From Marinobacter sp. C7 (GTDB taxonomy: Bacteria > Pseudomonadota > Gammaproteobacteria > Pseudomonadales > Oleiphilaceae), in the NCBI RefSeq assembly GCF_022343555.1, contig NZ_JAKQZH010000001.1, positions 620,001 through 684,000 on the forward strand: a stretch of 64,000 nucleotides of DNA, written 5' to 3'. Below, in pieces: positions 38,709 through 47,976 of the stretch. Made by a program: the position numbers and the translations under genes. The first letter of the stretch is position 1, and every line of letters begins with the position of its first letter. Under the pieces are notes generated by a model. It was not told the origin of the DNA. It saw only the letters and a program-made list of their open reading frames with translations, and did no database searches.

Positions 38709-39662
38709 TCAGCCGCCGTCGGATGCCTGTCCGGCGGCGGGCTTCCCGCCAAACCTGGACGCGACGATCACCGCCGCCGTCAGGATCAGGGCGCCTGCAA
38801 TGCCGACCGGTCCCAGTACCTCGCCCAGGAAAACCCAGGCCAGCAAGGCCACGAACAGCGGCTCCAGCGTCACGATGATGCTCGAGAGCGTCGCCGGTGT
38901 GGTTTTCATGCCGGTGAAAAAGCTCACGTAACCGATACACGTGGGTACCACGCCGATGTACGTCACCATCAGCCAGTGGTGAACCCCCAGGGTTTCCAGT
39001 CCGGCGAACCCGCCACTCACGGCCACCACCGGCAGCAGAATCAGCGCAGCGGTGAAAAAACAGATGAATGCCGTGGTGAATACCGGTGTTCCGGCCGAGT
39101 TGTATCGGCTGGTGAGGGTGAAGCCGGTGTAGACACAGGCGGCCAGCAGGGCCATCAGGAGACCGGCCAGGCGCAGGGTGCCGCTGGTATCCATGTCGCT
39201 CAGCACCAGCATGGCGGTGCCGATGATGGCCGCTACCAGTGAGAGGATGGTCAGCAAGCCCGGCTTTTCACCGAGCAGGGGCGCTGCGGTGATGGCCACC
39301 AGCACCGGTGGCAGGCACAGGGCAATCAGGGTGGCGATGCCGGCACCGGTCATATCGACCGCCAGGAGGTAGCTGCCCTGGTAGAAAGCCTGGAACAGGC
39401 CGAGTGCCGCCAGGGGCAGGAGGGCCTTCAGCCCCAGGTGCCGCAGGGAGCTCCCGGGTACCCGCTCGCCGGGATGCGCCCGATTGAGCTGGACCTGTTC
39501 CCGCCGCATCAGCAGCCAGAAGAACGGCAAGGCCACCACCAGGCGAAGAAAACCCAGGGTAATGGCTTGCAGTTCCGTGCCGGTAAACAGAAATTTGGCG
39601 ACGATGCCTGTGGTCGCCCACAGCAAGGCCGCCAGGGCGATCAACAGTGCGCCTTGGATCAT
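38709..39662 (-). CDS. EamA/DMT-superfamily transporter
   Basis: 317-aa inner-membrane transporter with two EamA repeats and about ten helices (IALAALLWATTGIVAKFLF first, LAWVFLGEVLGPVGIAGALI last). Substrate unknown. Its start overlaps the lutC stop by 4 nt, so it is the fourth gene of the lut operon; export or import of a 2-hydroxyacid or metabolite is inferred from that position only. Confidence 0.88.
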   Translation of the reverse strand: MIQGALLIALAALLWATTGIVAKFLFTGTELQAITLGFLRLVVALPFFWLLMRREQVQLNRAHPGERVPGSSLRHLGLKALLPLAALGLFQAFYQGSYLLAVDMTGAGIATLIALCLPPVLVAITAAPLLGEKPGLLTILSLVAAIIGTAMLVLSDMDTSGTLRLAGLLMALLAACVYTGFTLTSRYNSAGTPVFTTAFICFFTAALILLPVVAVSGGFAGLETLGVHHWLMVTYIGVVPTCIGYVSFFTGMKTTPATLSSIIVTLEPLFVALLAWVFLGEVLGPVGIAGALILTAAVIVASRFGGKPAAGQASDGG

Positions 39663-40312
39663 TCAATAACCAATATAATCAGCTCTTTGGGGCCATGGAC
39701 ACCGTAGGCCAGGGTCTGCTCGATGTCCGCGGTTTTGGATGGCCCAGAGATTAACAGTGCATTGGTCGGCATGCCAGCGGCCCAGTTCTGGGCAAGCATG
39801 GCTTCGTGGAACGTGGTGTAGATTTCCGAGGCATTCAGCACCGCAATGTGTACCGGCGGCACCAGACTCATCAGGCGTGGTTCGTCCGGTGTCGGCCACA
39901 GGATCAGCGAACCGGTTTCGGCGATACCGCCCCGGGTGGAGGTGATACTGGCATCCACCTCGTTGAACAGGTGTAGCTGCCAGCTCTCGATCGGCTCGTC
40001 GTAAAGCAGCAGTTCCGGCAGGTCGGTTCGCTCGGAGGCCTTGATGGCCTGACCGATGGCGTGCTCGTTCGGGACCATCAGATTGCGGGCACCGCGGGTG
40101 TTCAGCACTTCGGCCAGCCGCTCGATCCAGCTGTCAGACGTGCAGTGGTGGACCTCACCATGGACCGATTCGATCATTTTCTCGAACAGCTCGATCCGTT
40201 CAGCGGTGCTCCAGTCCGGCCGCTTCAGCACCGAGAAATCGCACTCAGGGGCCGTCAGCTCGCCGCCGGTGCGGTTGCGCAGTCGCTGGAGAATGATATT
40301 TCGGGAACTCAC
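39659..40312 (-). CDS. lutC: Lactate utilization protein C
   Basis: LutC (LUD domain, DUF162) of 217 aa, one of three subunits of the iron-sulfur L-lactate oxidase complex. Visible: MSSRNIILQRLRNRTGG at the N-terminus, DASITSTRGGIAETGSLILW and a C-terminal GPSKTADIEQTLAYGVHGPK, both conserved in LUD proteins. Overlaps lutB upstream and eamA downstream by 4 nt each, so translation is coupled. Confidence 0.93.
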   Translation of the reverse strand: MSSRNIILQRLRNRTGGELTAPECDFSVLKRPDWSTAERIELFEKMIESVHGEVHHCTSDSWIERLAEVLNTRGARNLMVPNEHAIGQAIKASERTDLPELLLYDEPIESWQLHLFNEVDASITSTRGGIAETGSLILWPTPDEPRLMSLVPPVHIAVLNASEIYTTFHEAMLAQNWAAGMPTNALLISGPSKTADIEQTLAYGVHGPKELIILVIE

Positions 40313-41748
40313 TGGCCACGCTCCTTCATCCGCTGGTGCAGGGTTTTGGCGGCAAGCTTCGGTGCCGTGCGGTAATCGGTCCAGGCGCCGGCCTTCGAGG
40401 GCTGCAGGGCCCGGAATTTTGCCGCGACTCCGGTGCCCAGCCGGTAGATGCCGGGGCTGGCATGCATCCAGGCCCAGCCTTTCCAGATCAGGGCTTCACC
40501 GGTGCTGCGTTTGGCGCCGTGGCCCCGGACTTTGGCCGGGTGGAGCCGGTCGCCGTCCACCGACTCCTGGCGCAGGCGTACCAGCAGATCCGGAATCGGG
40601 ATCTTCACCGGACAGACCTCGCCACAGGCGCCGCACAGGCTGGAGGCGGTGGGCAGATGCCGGCCTTCGTCCAGGCCGATCAGGTGCGGCATCAGGATCT
40701 TGCCGATGGGGCCGGGGTAGGTGGTGCCATAGGTGTGGCCACCGACCCGGGTATAGACCGGGCAGTGATTCATGCAGGCGCCGCAGCGGATACAGCGCAG
40801 GGTGTCCAGCAGCTCATCGTCCTGGTAGATGGAGGAGCGGCCGTTATCCACCAGAACCACATGGACTTCCTCGGGCCCATCCAGCTCCTCGCCCTTGCGC
40901 GGGCTGGAGATCATGTTGAAGTAAGTGGTGATGTGCTGGCCGGTGGCCGACCGGGTCAGCAATGCCAGCAGTGCCGAGACATCCTCCAGGCTCGGCACCA
41001 CCTTCTCGATGCCGGTGACGGCAATGTGGCAGGGCGGTACCGTAGTGGTCATCCGGCCATTACCCTCATTCTCCACCAGGCACAGGGTGCCGGTCTCTGC
41101 CACCGCGAAGTTGACGCCCGACACGCCCACATCCGCATTCATGAACTTTTCCCGAAGCTGCTGGCGGGCGGAGGCAGTCAGGTACTCGACATCATTGGAG
41201 AGGTCGGTGCCGGTCTTCTCGTGCATCAGTTCGGAGATCTCACCGGTGTTCTTGTGGATCGCCGGCATGATGATATGGGAGGGCGTTTCGTCCGCGAGCT
41301 GGACAATGTACTCGCCCAGATCCGATTCGAGAGCCTCGATGCCCTGGTCCTGGAGGTAGTGGTTGAGCTCCATCTCCTCGGAGACCATGGACTTGCCCTT
41401 GATGACGGTTTTGGCGTCCCGGGCCATGCAGATGTCGCGGACGATCCGGCAGGCCTCGTCGCCGTCCACTGCCCAGTGCACCTTGATGCCGTTCTCGGTG
41501 AGCTTCTGCTCCAGTTGCTCCAGCAGGTCCGGCAGGTTGGACAGCGCTTTCAGGCGGATATTGGCGCCGAGATCCCGCAGGGTTTCCAGGTCCCAGCCCT
41601 CGAACGCCGCCTTGCGCTTGGCCATCAGCCCATCCATCGCCTTGCGGAAATTCTGGCGGATCTTCGGATTGTGGATGGCCGCGTGCGCCCGGGGATGAAA
41701 TTCCCGTACGTCAATGTGGTGGTGGGACTGGGCAGTGATGTCACTCAT
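40309..41748 (-). CDS. lutB: Lactate utilization iron-sulfur protein B
   Basis: 479 aa with an N-terminal LUD domain (KGKSMVSEEMELNHYLQDQG, GVSGVNFAVAETGTLCLVEN) and two ferredoxin-type 4Fe-4S motifs, CIRCGACMNHCPVYTRVGG and CGACGEVCPVKIPI, followed by a C-terminal LutB tail. It passes electrons from lactate oxidation. I use the ATG at 41748 (MSDITAQSHH); the start at 41784 would add 12 residues. The 4-nt overlap with lutA supports 41748. Confidence 0.94.
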   Translation of the reverse strand: MSDITAQSHHHIDVREFHPRAHAAIHNPKIRQNFRKAMDGLMAKRKAAFEGWDLETLRDLGANIRLKALSNLPDLLEQLEQKLTENGIKVHWAVDGDEACRIVRDICMARDAKTVIKGKSMVSEEMELNHYLQDQGIEALESDLGEYIVQLADETPSHIIMPAIHKNTGEISELMHEKTGTDLSNDVEYLTASARQQLREKFMNADVGVSGVNFAVAETGTLCLVENEGNGRMTTTVPPCHIAVTGIEKVVPSLEDVSALLALLTRSATGQHITTYFNMISSPRKGEELDGPEEVHVVLVDNGRSSIYQDDELLDTLRCIRCGACMNHCPVYTRVGGHTYGTTYPGPIGKILMPHLIGLDEGRHLPTASSLCGACGEVCPVKIPIPDLLVRLRQESVDGDRLHPAKVRGHGAKRSTGEALIWKGWAWMHASPGIYRLGTGVAAKFRALQPSKAGAWTDYRTAPKLAAKTLHQRMKERGQ

Positions 41749-42524
41749 GACTGGCCTCCGGTGTTCCCGCGAGTTCGCTCCCAAAGGAAGCTGAGTATGT
41801 GCTGGCCCTGTATCGGCTTGCCGTTCTTCTCGGCATAGCCGGCAATATTCATCAGGCAGCCGCAGTCAGTGGTGACGAATTCCCTGGCGCCGGTGTCGAC
41901 CAGTGTGCCCACCTTTTCCTCGACCATCGCGCCGGAGATTTCCGGGTGACGGACCGCAAAGGTGCCACCAAATCCGCAGCATTCCTCGGGGCGAACCTGC
42001 TCCACAAGATTCACGTTCTTGAGCTGTCCGAGCAGGGCCGGGCCAACTTCCGCCACACCCATCTCCCGGCGGGCCGAGCAGGAGGTATGCATGGCGACCG
42101 TGACCGGTTCGCCCAGATCCTCCAGTTTGATGTGGCAGACATTCAGCAGGAAATCCGTCAGCTCCCAGACGCGCCCGGCGATTTCGGCGGCCTGGGTGGC
42201 TTCGGGCGTGTCCTTGAACAGCGAAGGGTAATGCTTGCGCATCATGCCGCCGCAGGAGCCGGAGGGCACCACAATCGGCCAGTCTTCGGGAAACAGGTCC
42301 AGCTGTGCCCGGGCTACCGAGCGGGCCTCATCGTGGTAACCGGACGTGTAGGCGGGTTGGCCACAGCAGGTCTGGCCCTGGGGGAAGATCACCTCGATGC
42401 CCTCCCGCTCCAGCAACTCCACGCCGGCAATGCCTGCATCCGGGTAGAACATGTCCACCAGACAGGTGCCGAAGTAATAGACCTTCTGAGGCTTGGACGG
42501 ATAAACCTTGATGGGATCTGACAT
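41745..42524 (-). CDS. lutA: Lactate utilization protein A, (Fe-S)-binding
   Basis: 259 aa with two cysteine-rich CCG domains: CCGQPAYTSGY with GSCGGMMRKHYP, and EECCGFGGTFAVRHPEIS with DCGCLMNIAGY. This is the heterodisulfide-reductase-like subunit of the LutABC L-lactate oxidase. First gene of lutA-lutB-lutC-eamA on the minus strand. A palindrome 24 nt upstream (42548-42566) may be its operator. Confidence 0.94.
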   Translation of the reverse strand: MSDPIKVYPSKPQKVYYFGTCLVDMFYPDAGIAGVELLEREGIEVIFPQGQTCCGQPAYTSGYHDEARSVARAQLDLFPEDWPIVVPSGSCGGMMRKHYPSLFKDTPEATQAAEIAGRVWELTDFLLNVCHIKLEDLGEPVTVAMHTSCSARREMGVAEVGPALLGQLKNVNLVEQVRPEECCGFGGTFAVRHPEISGAMVEEKVGTLVDTGAREFVTTDCGCLMNIAGYAEKNGKPIQGQHILSFLWERTRGNTGGQS

Positions 42525-42547
42525 TAACGCCCCGCTCCGGGTATGGG

Positions 42548-42566
42548 ATTGTTGTTATCCAACAAT
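42548..42566. promoter_or_regulatory. Palindrome upstream of lutA, possible GntR operator
   Basis: ATTGTTG-TTATC-CAACAAT: perfect 7-bp arms around 5 nt. It is 24 nt upstream of the lutA start, in the promoter zone. The size and TTGT/ACAA text fit FadR/LldR-type GntR sites; which regulator binds is unknown. Confidence 0.5.
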
Positions 42567-42645
42567 AATAGGGCGGGGGAGCGATGGTTGCCAAACGACT
42601 TTAGGAGAAGCTCGGGCAGCGGTCTGAAGCCGCTGCCCGAGACGT

Positions 42646-42915
42646 TTACTCGATGGTCAGTCGGTCTGCATTCTTTTCGACAGTCCGTGCACCAATGCCC
42701 TTGACGTTGGAAAGGTCGGCGGTGGAGGCAAAGGGCCCATTGGCTTCGCGGTATTCGATAATAGCCTGTGCCTTGCTCTCGCCAATGCCGTTCAGGCTTG
42801 CCAGGGTGGCGACGTCGGCGGTGTTGATGTTCACGGCGGCTTCCTGGGCGTGAGCGAAGCCGGTGAACAGGCTGAACAGCAGAACCAGCGTGGCGATGAT
42901 GGGGGTGCGTTTCAT
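42646..42915 (-). CDS. ComEA-family helix-hairpin-helix protein
   Basis: 89 aa: a signal peptide (MKRTPIIATLVLLFSLFTGF, cleavage after AHA) and a ComEA-type double helix-hairpin-helix domain (VNINTADVATLASLNGIGES, AQAIIEYREANGPF, DLSNVKGIGARTVEKN) that binds double-stranded DNA in the periplasm. Typical of short proteobacterial ComEA proteins with a role in DNA uptake. ATG 42915 follows CAGGAG about 9 nt upstream. Confidence 0.9.
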   Translation of the reverse strand: MKRTPIIATLVLLFSLFTGFAHAQEAAVNINTADVATLASLNGIGESKAQAIIEYREANGPFASTADLSNVKGIGARTVEKNADRLTIE

Positions 42916-43338
42916 GTAAGAAGACTCCTGAGATTGGATAACGTCGTTTGGATTGTTTGCCGGGACGTCATGCAGCACAGGCTCAGGCCCACGCGAGGCG
43001 TGAGGGAGGTCTCAGAGGGGGGGATCGGACGGTGGAGATGCAGAAGACGGAGTGCACGGATCGGACCACGCTCCCTGTGGTCCGTAAATCCGTGGCTGAC
43101 CCCTGCCTGGTCCTTCAGGCTGCGCATCATCCTGAGCGCTTCGTCCTTGCGGTCATCCCTGTAATCCCGATCCTTCGGGTAACTCCTGATCCGTGGAGTT
43201 GTCATCCTTGAGCCAACGATCCTTGCCGGCTGTCATCCCTGACAGTTCCTATTCTATCGAGGATGGTCTGCAGCAAAATCGGAATTTCGCTCTGCGGAGT
43301 GTGCGATATGTCTTACGCCGATGTAAGCCGCCGAACCA
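42916..43338. other. Non-coding gap, nothing identified
   Basis: Upstream of comEA up to the first repeat of the 43339 array. I see several direct words (ATCCCT, GATCCTT, GTCATCC) on the plus strand around 43110-43230, which look like decayed repeat sequence, but no gene, RNA or clear hairpin I can support. Confidence 0.4.
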
Positions 43339-43604
43339 GGGGTCAGAAGAACGCCTTCTTCTGACCCCAGCTTGGCCGCCACTCCGAGGCTGGCCACCAC
43401 AGCAAGGTCGGCTCCGCCTACGGGGTCAGAAGAAGGCTTTCATCTGACCCCAGCTTGGCCGTCACCCCGAGCTGGCCTGCCACTCCAAAGTCGGCTCTGC
43501 CTCCGGGGTCAGATGAAGGCTTTCATCTGACCCCAACTTCACGTCGCGTCCACCCCAAGGTCGGCTCCGCCTCCGGGGTCAGAAGAAGGCTTTCTTCTGA
43601 CCCC
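43339..43604. repeat. Array of four 30-bp palindromes in ~83-nt tandem units
   Basis: Copies at 43339-43368 (GAAGAA), 43422-43451 (GAAGAA left arm, CATCTGACCCC right), 43505-43534 (GATGAA) and 43575-43604 (GAAGAA). Spacers repeat AGCTTGGCCG, GAGCTGGCC and AAGGTCGGCTCCGCCT, so the unit of about 83 nt (last 70) is tandemly duplicated. The last copy lies inside the 3' end of the GntR gene. Confidence 0.9.
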
Positions 43605-44324
43605 ATCTTCATCTTCGCCCCCACTCCCAGCAGCCACCCGCCTATGCGCCTCGGCCGCCTCCCGAATCCGCTCCATGGTAATCTCCCGCACCGCCTTCTG
43701 ACTGGCCCGGATGTGCCGGGTCAGGCGGTCGGCGGCGTCGGCGGCGTGACCGGTGCGCAGGGCCTCCAGAATCTGCGAGTGCTCCACATAGGTCGCATCC
43801 ACCCGATCATCCCGGGTGAAATCCAGCCGGCGGATAATCCGCAGCCGGTCGGTGATCTCCCGGTGAATCCGGGTCATCTCCCGGTTGCCGGCGGCGGCCA
43901 CCAGGTCGCAGTGGAAGCTCTCATCCAGCGCCCGCACGGTGCTGCCCACCGCCCGCTCCGAGGGATGATCCGGGTTCCAGATGGCGGTCAGCGTCCGCAC
44001 TGTCTGCGGCTCCTCGGGCAGGGCGCAGATCTTGTGCATGGCGGCCCGTTCCAGGGTAATCCGCAGGTCATATAGTTCCTCGACCTGCTGGAAATCAAAC
44101 GGCTTCACCTGCCAGCCGCTGCGGAACAGCACCTCCACGTAGCCTTCCCGCTGCAGCCGGTACAGCGCCTCCCGCACCGGCGTGCGGCTGGCGTTCAGGC
44201 GCGTGCCAACGTCCCCCTCGCTGAACTTGTCACCGGGGATCAACCGGAACTCGAAGATGTCGTCCTTCAGGGCCTCGTAGACCCGGTCCGCCATTGACTC
44301 TTTGCGTTTGCCGTTTGCTGCCAT
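43539..44324 (-). CDS. GntR-family (FCD) regulator of the urea pathway, repeat-extended C-terminus
   Basis: 261 aa. Winged HTH (SMADRVYEALKDDIFEFRLI, SEGDVGTRLNASRTPVREAL) and an FCD domain (LYDLRITLERAAMHKI, SFHCDLVAAAGNREM, LTRHIRASQKAVREIT). It overlaps the stop of urea carboxylase by one base (TGATG), so it is cotranscribed. The last ~20 residues, GVRRKPSSDPGGG and on, are the translated 30-bp repeat at 43575-43604, an added tail not conserved in the family. It probably binds TTGTATAC sites at 49899 and 50098. Confidence 0.86.
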   Translation of the reverse strand: MAANGKRKESMADRVYEALKDDIFEFRLIPGDKFSEGDVGTRLNASRTPVREALYRLQREGYVEVLFRSGWQVKPFDFQQVEELYDLRITLERAAMHKICALPEEPQTVRTLTAIWNPDHPSERAVGSTVRALDESFHCDLVAAAGNREMTRIHREITDRLRIIRRLDFTRDDRVDATYVEHSQILEALRTGHAADAADRLTRHIRASQKAVREITMERIREAAEAHRRVAAGSGGEDEDGVRRKPSSDPGGGADLGVDAT

Positions 44325-47300
44325 CAGATTTTGATACTCAACAGGGGTTCTCCCGGCGTGACCGCCTTGCCCGGTTCCACGTGCATGGCACTGATCTTCC
44401 CGGACAGGGTCGCGTTCACCTCGAACTCCATTTTCATAGCCTCGACGATCATCAACGGATCACCCTCGGCTACTGTGTCCCCGGGTTCCACCAGGCACTT
44501 CCAGATGTTGCCTGCAATCTCGGCGCTCACCAGCTCCCCGAACCGTTCCAGGTCGGAGGCGTCGGCTTTCGGGGGCTCCTTCGCCAGCCGGTCCAGCTCC
44601 TCTGCCTCGCTTTCTTTCCACAGGGCCACTTCCTTAGCATACGCCGCCTTCTGCATGTTCCGGAACTCGGCAATGGAATCGGCGTTGGCGTCCAGGAAAG
44701 CCTGGTGGGATTTCAGGTCGAAGGTTTCTTCCTCGATCCGGATAGTCAGCTTGCCGGCCCGGAACTGGTCCCGCATTTCGGTCAGCTCGTCTTCGGTCAC
44801 CGGGTAGTAGCAGACCTGATCGAAGAACCGCAGCAGCCAGGGCGCACCTTCGGCGAACTGCGGATTCTTCAGGTACTTGTTCCAGATCGGCAGGGTGCGC
44901 CCCACCAGCTGATAGCCACCCGGCGAGTCCATGCCGTAGATGCACATGTACACGCCGCCGATGCCCACCGTTCCCTCCGCGGTATAGGTCCGCGCCGGGT
45001 TGTACTTGGAGGTGAGCAGGCGGTGCCTCGGGTCCAGCGGCACGGCGCACGGGGCACCGAGGTAGACATCCCCGAGGCCCAGTACCAGATAGCGCGCCGA
45101 GAACAGCACCTCGCGGACGTCCTCCCGGCTCGGCAGGCCGTTGATTCGCTGCATGAAGTCCACGTTGTTCGGCAGCCACGGCGCGGTGTCGCGCACCGAC
45201 TGGCGGTACTTGTCCACGGCCTCCAGAGTGGCGCTGTCCTCGAAGGCCATGGGCAGATGGATGACCCGGCTGCGCACCTTGAGTTCGTCCGTCGGCGGGA
45301 GGCTGCCCTCCAGATCGAGCAGGTATTCCATCAGCGACTGCTGCGGCAGGATGCGGGAATCGTACCTCAGCTGCAGCGAACGCACGCCCGGCGACAGTTC
45401 CAGCAGGCCTTTGGGTTGGACATCGGCAATGGCTTCCATCAGGGCATGGATGCGCATGCGCACGCCGAGGTCCATCACGTTGGGCCCGTATTCCAGCAGG
45501 ATGTACTGGTCCCCGGCCTGGCGGTAGGTGACCTCCGGCCGGCCCTCGGTCTCCTCCAGATGTGCCAGGATCGTCGCCGACAGGTCGTTGACCGGGGCCA
45601 GCTCCGGCGCAACCAGATCCACCGCCGGCGGTGCCATCAGGCTCTTGATTGCCAGCTCCTGACGCTCGGACAGGCTCACCGCCGTGTCGTAATCGATGGG
45701 CACGAAGCGGATCGTGTCGCCCGGCTTCACCTGGCCCACCTTCCACAGCTCCGCCTTGGCAATGGTCACCGGGCACACGAAGCCGCCGAGGCTGGGGCCA
45801 TCCTTGGTCAGGATGACCGGCATGTCCCCGGTGAAGTTGATGGAGCCGATGGCGTATTCGCAGTCGTGGATGTTGGACGGGTGCAGGCCGGCCTCGCCGC
45901 CGTCCTCCCGGGTGAATTCCGGCTTCGGCCCGTTCAGGCGGATGCCGAGACGGTTGGAGTTGTAGTGCACTTCCCAGTCCTGCTCGAAGAACTTCTCGAT
46001 GGACTTTTCGGTGAAGAAATCCGGGGCGCCGTGGGGACCATAGAGCACACCGATCTCCCAGTGGTCCGGGTAGTCCGGAACCAGGTCCGGATCGGCCGGA
46101 GCCGGATCGTGGGTCGGTCCCGGCGTGGTGCAGGCCGGCAGTTCGATCTGGCTGATGCCGAGCATATCGCCCGGGCGCAGGGGCCGGCCACCGTGACCAC
46201 CGAACTGGCCGAGGGCGAAGGTGGAACGGCTGCCCAGATACACCGGCACGTCGAAGCCGCCGCGCACCGCCAGGTAGGAGCGGCAACCTTTGATGGCTTT
46301 GCCGACGGCGAGGGTCTGGCCGGCCTTTACGTGGATCGGTTTCCAGAACTCTACGGGTTTGTCATCCAGGGTGGCGTCGGTCAGCGCACCGGTAAGCGCC
46401 ACCACCGAGTCCTTGTGGAACTTCAGGCTGGGGCCAATGAGCGTGGCTTCCAGGCCCGCCGCGTCGTTGTGGTTACCGACGATCCGGTTGGCGATGCGGA
46501 AGGCGTAATCGTCCATGGGACCACTGGGCGGTACGCCGATGTTCCAGTAACCCACGCGGCCCGGATAATCCTGCACCGTGGTGTAGGTGCCCGGCTTGAT
46601 CACTTCGGCAACCGACGGTTTGAACTCGAAACTTTCCAGGGCGCGGGTGGAGACAATGCCGTCCTCGAAGCTCTTCTGGGCGACGACCTGGCGCAGGTAA
46701 TCGAGATTGGTGGCAATGCCCATCAGGCGGGTCTCGGCCAGGGCAGCGCGCAGTTTGGCCAGGGCATCGTCCCGGTCCTTTCCGTGTACGATCAGCTTGG
46801 CGATCATGGGGTCGTAGTGGGCCGAGACCTCGCTGCCGTTCTCCACCCAGGTATCAATGCGCACGCCGTCTTCCGGCCAGTGCACGTCCGTCAGTTCGCC
46901 GGGGGAGGGCTGGAAGTCCTTGAGCGGGTCCTCGGCGTAGATTCGCACCTCCATGGACGCGCCGTTCAGGGTGGGCTCGAAGGTGGCCAGATCCGGGCTT
47001 TCACCGGCGGCGATCTTCAGCATCCATTCGATCAGATCCAGGCCGGTGACGGATTCGGTGACCGGGTGCTCCACCTGCAGGCGGGTGTTCACCTCCAGGA
47101 AGTAGAACTCGTCCCGGTCGGCGTCGTAGATGTATTCCACGGTCCCGGCAGAGCGGTAATTGACGGATTTTCCGAGTGAGACTGCGGCATCCAGCATCGC
47201 CTCGCGGGTGGCGGCCGGCAGCTTCGGCGCCGGGGTTTCCTCTACGACCTTCTGGTTCCGCCTCTGCAGGGAACAGTCCCGCTCGCCCAGGGCGACCACA

Positions 47301-47956
47301 TTGCCCTGGCCATCGCCGAAGATCTGCACCTCGACGTGGCGGGCCCGGGCGATGAAACGCTCCAGGAACACGCCGCTGTCGTTGAAAAAGCTCTGGCCCT
47401 GACGGCGCACGGTTTCAAAGGTATCCCGCAGCTCGCGCTCACTGTTGCAACGGGTCAGGCCGATGCCACCCCCGCCGGCGGTGCTCTTCAGCATCACCGG
47501 GTAGCCCAGGTTCTCGGCGGTCTGCAGGGCCTCATCCAGGCTCTCCAGCAACCCACTACCCGGCGCCAGCGGCACACCGGCGGCCTGTGCCAGCTCCCGC
47601 GCCCGGTGCTTCAGGCCGAATTCGCGCATCTGCTCCGGCGTTGGGCCGATGAACACGATGCCCTCCGCCTCGCAGGTCTCGGCAAAGTCCGCGTTCTCGG
47701 AGAGGAACCCGTACCCGGGAATGATCGCCTCCGCGCCGGTCTGCTTCGCGGCGGCAAGGATCTGGGCCTTGTCCAGGTAAGTCTCGCTGGCGCCATTGCC
47801 CTCGAGCGCCACCGCCTCATCGGCGCTGGTCACATGCAGGCTGTGCCGATCCTCATGGGAATGCACCGCCACACTGGCCACGCCCATGGCCTTGAGCGTG
47901 CGAATGGTGCGGACCGCAATCTCGCCGCGGTTGGCGATCAGAACTTTGGAAAACAT
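44324..47956 (-). CDS. uca: Urea carboxylase
   Basis: Biotin-dependent enzyme, 1210 aa, carboxylating urea to allophanate. Domains in order: biotin carboxylase (MFSKVLIANRGEIAVRTIRT, ATP-grasp KSTAGGGGIGLTRC, VNTRLQVEHPVTE), the KipA/AHS2-like and KipI/AHS1-like carboxyltransferase part (GRVGYWNIGVPPSGPMDDY, GYQLVGRTLPIWN), and a biotinyl domain with EAMKMEF, Lys about 1175. Downstream of atzF with two repeats between; upstream of the GntR gene. Urease is not needed in this pathway. Confidence 0.95.
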   Translation of the reverse strand: MFSKVLIANRGEIAVRTIRTLKAMGVASVAVHSHEDRHSLHVTSADEAVALEGNGASETYLDKAQILAAAKQTGAEAIIPGYGFLSENADFAETCEAEGIVFIGPTPEQMREFGLKHRARELAQAAGVPLAPGSGLLESLDEALQTAENLGYPVMLKSTAGGGGIGLTRCNSERELRDTFETVRRQGQSFFNDSGVFLERFIARARHVEVQIFGDGQGNVVALGERDCSLQRRNQKVVEETPAPKLPAATREAMLDAAVSLGKSVNYRSAGTVEYIYDADRDEFYFLEVNTRLQVEHPVTESVTGLDLIEWMLKIAAGESPDLATFEPTLNGASMEVRIYAEDPLKDFQPSPGELTDVHWPEDGVRIDTWVENGSEVSAHYDPMIAKLIVHGKDRDDALAKLRAALAETRLMGIATNLDYLRQVVAQKSFEDGIVSTRALESFEFKPSVAEVIKPGTYTTVQDYPGRVGYWNIGVPPSGPMDDYAFRIANRIVGNHNDAAGLEATLIGPSLKFHKDSVVALTGALTDATLDDKPVEFWKPIHVKAGQTLAVGKAIKGCRSYLAVRGGFDVPVYLGSRSTFALGQFGGHGGRPLRPGDMLGISQIELPACTTPGPTHDPAPADPDLVPDYPDHWEIGVLYGPHGAPDFFTEKSIEKFFEQDWEVHYNSNRLGIRLNGPKPEFTREDGGEAGLHPSNIHDCEYAIGSINFTGDMPVILTKDGPSLGGFVCPVTIAKAELWKVGQVKPGDTIRFVPIDYDTAVSLSERQELAIKSLMAPPAVDLVAPELAPVNDLSATILAHLEETEGRPEVTYRQAGDQYILLEYGPNVMDLGVRMRIHALMEAIADVQPKGLLELSPGVRSLQLRYDSRILPQQSLMEYLLDLEGSLPPTDELKVRSRVIHLPMAFEDSATLEAVDKYRQSVRDTAPWLPNNVDFMQRINGLPSREDVREVLFSARYLVLGLGDVYLGAPCAVPLDPRHRLLTSKYNPARTYTAEGTVGIGGVYMCIYGMDSPGGYQLVGRTLPIWNKYLKNPQFAEGAPWLLRFFDQVCYYPVTEDELTEMRDQFRAGKLTIRIEEETFDLKSHQAFLDANADSIAEFRNMQKAAYAKEVALWKESEAEELDRLAKEPPKADASDLERFGELVSAEIAGNIWKCLVEPGDTVAEGDPLMIVEAMKMEFEVNATLSGKISAMHVEPGKAVTPGEPLLSIKI

Positions 47957-47976
47957 GGTTTGGAATCTCCTTGTTT

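Noticed and set aside
42912..43205. 97-aa minus-strand frame between comEA and the repeat array
   Set aside because: No recognisable motif, poor start context, overlaps decayed repeated words; not supported as a gene.
44294..47179. 961-aa open frame on the plus strand
   Set aside because: Antisense to urea carboxylase; its sequence is rich in His/Arg/Gly/Val runs typical of shadow frames and has no motif.
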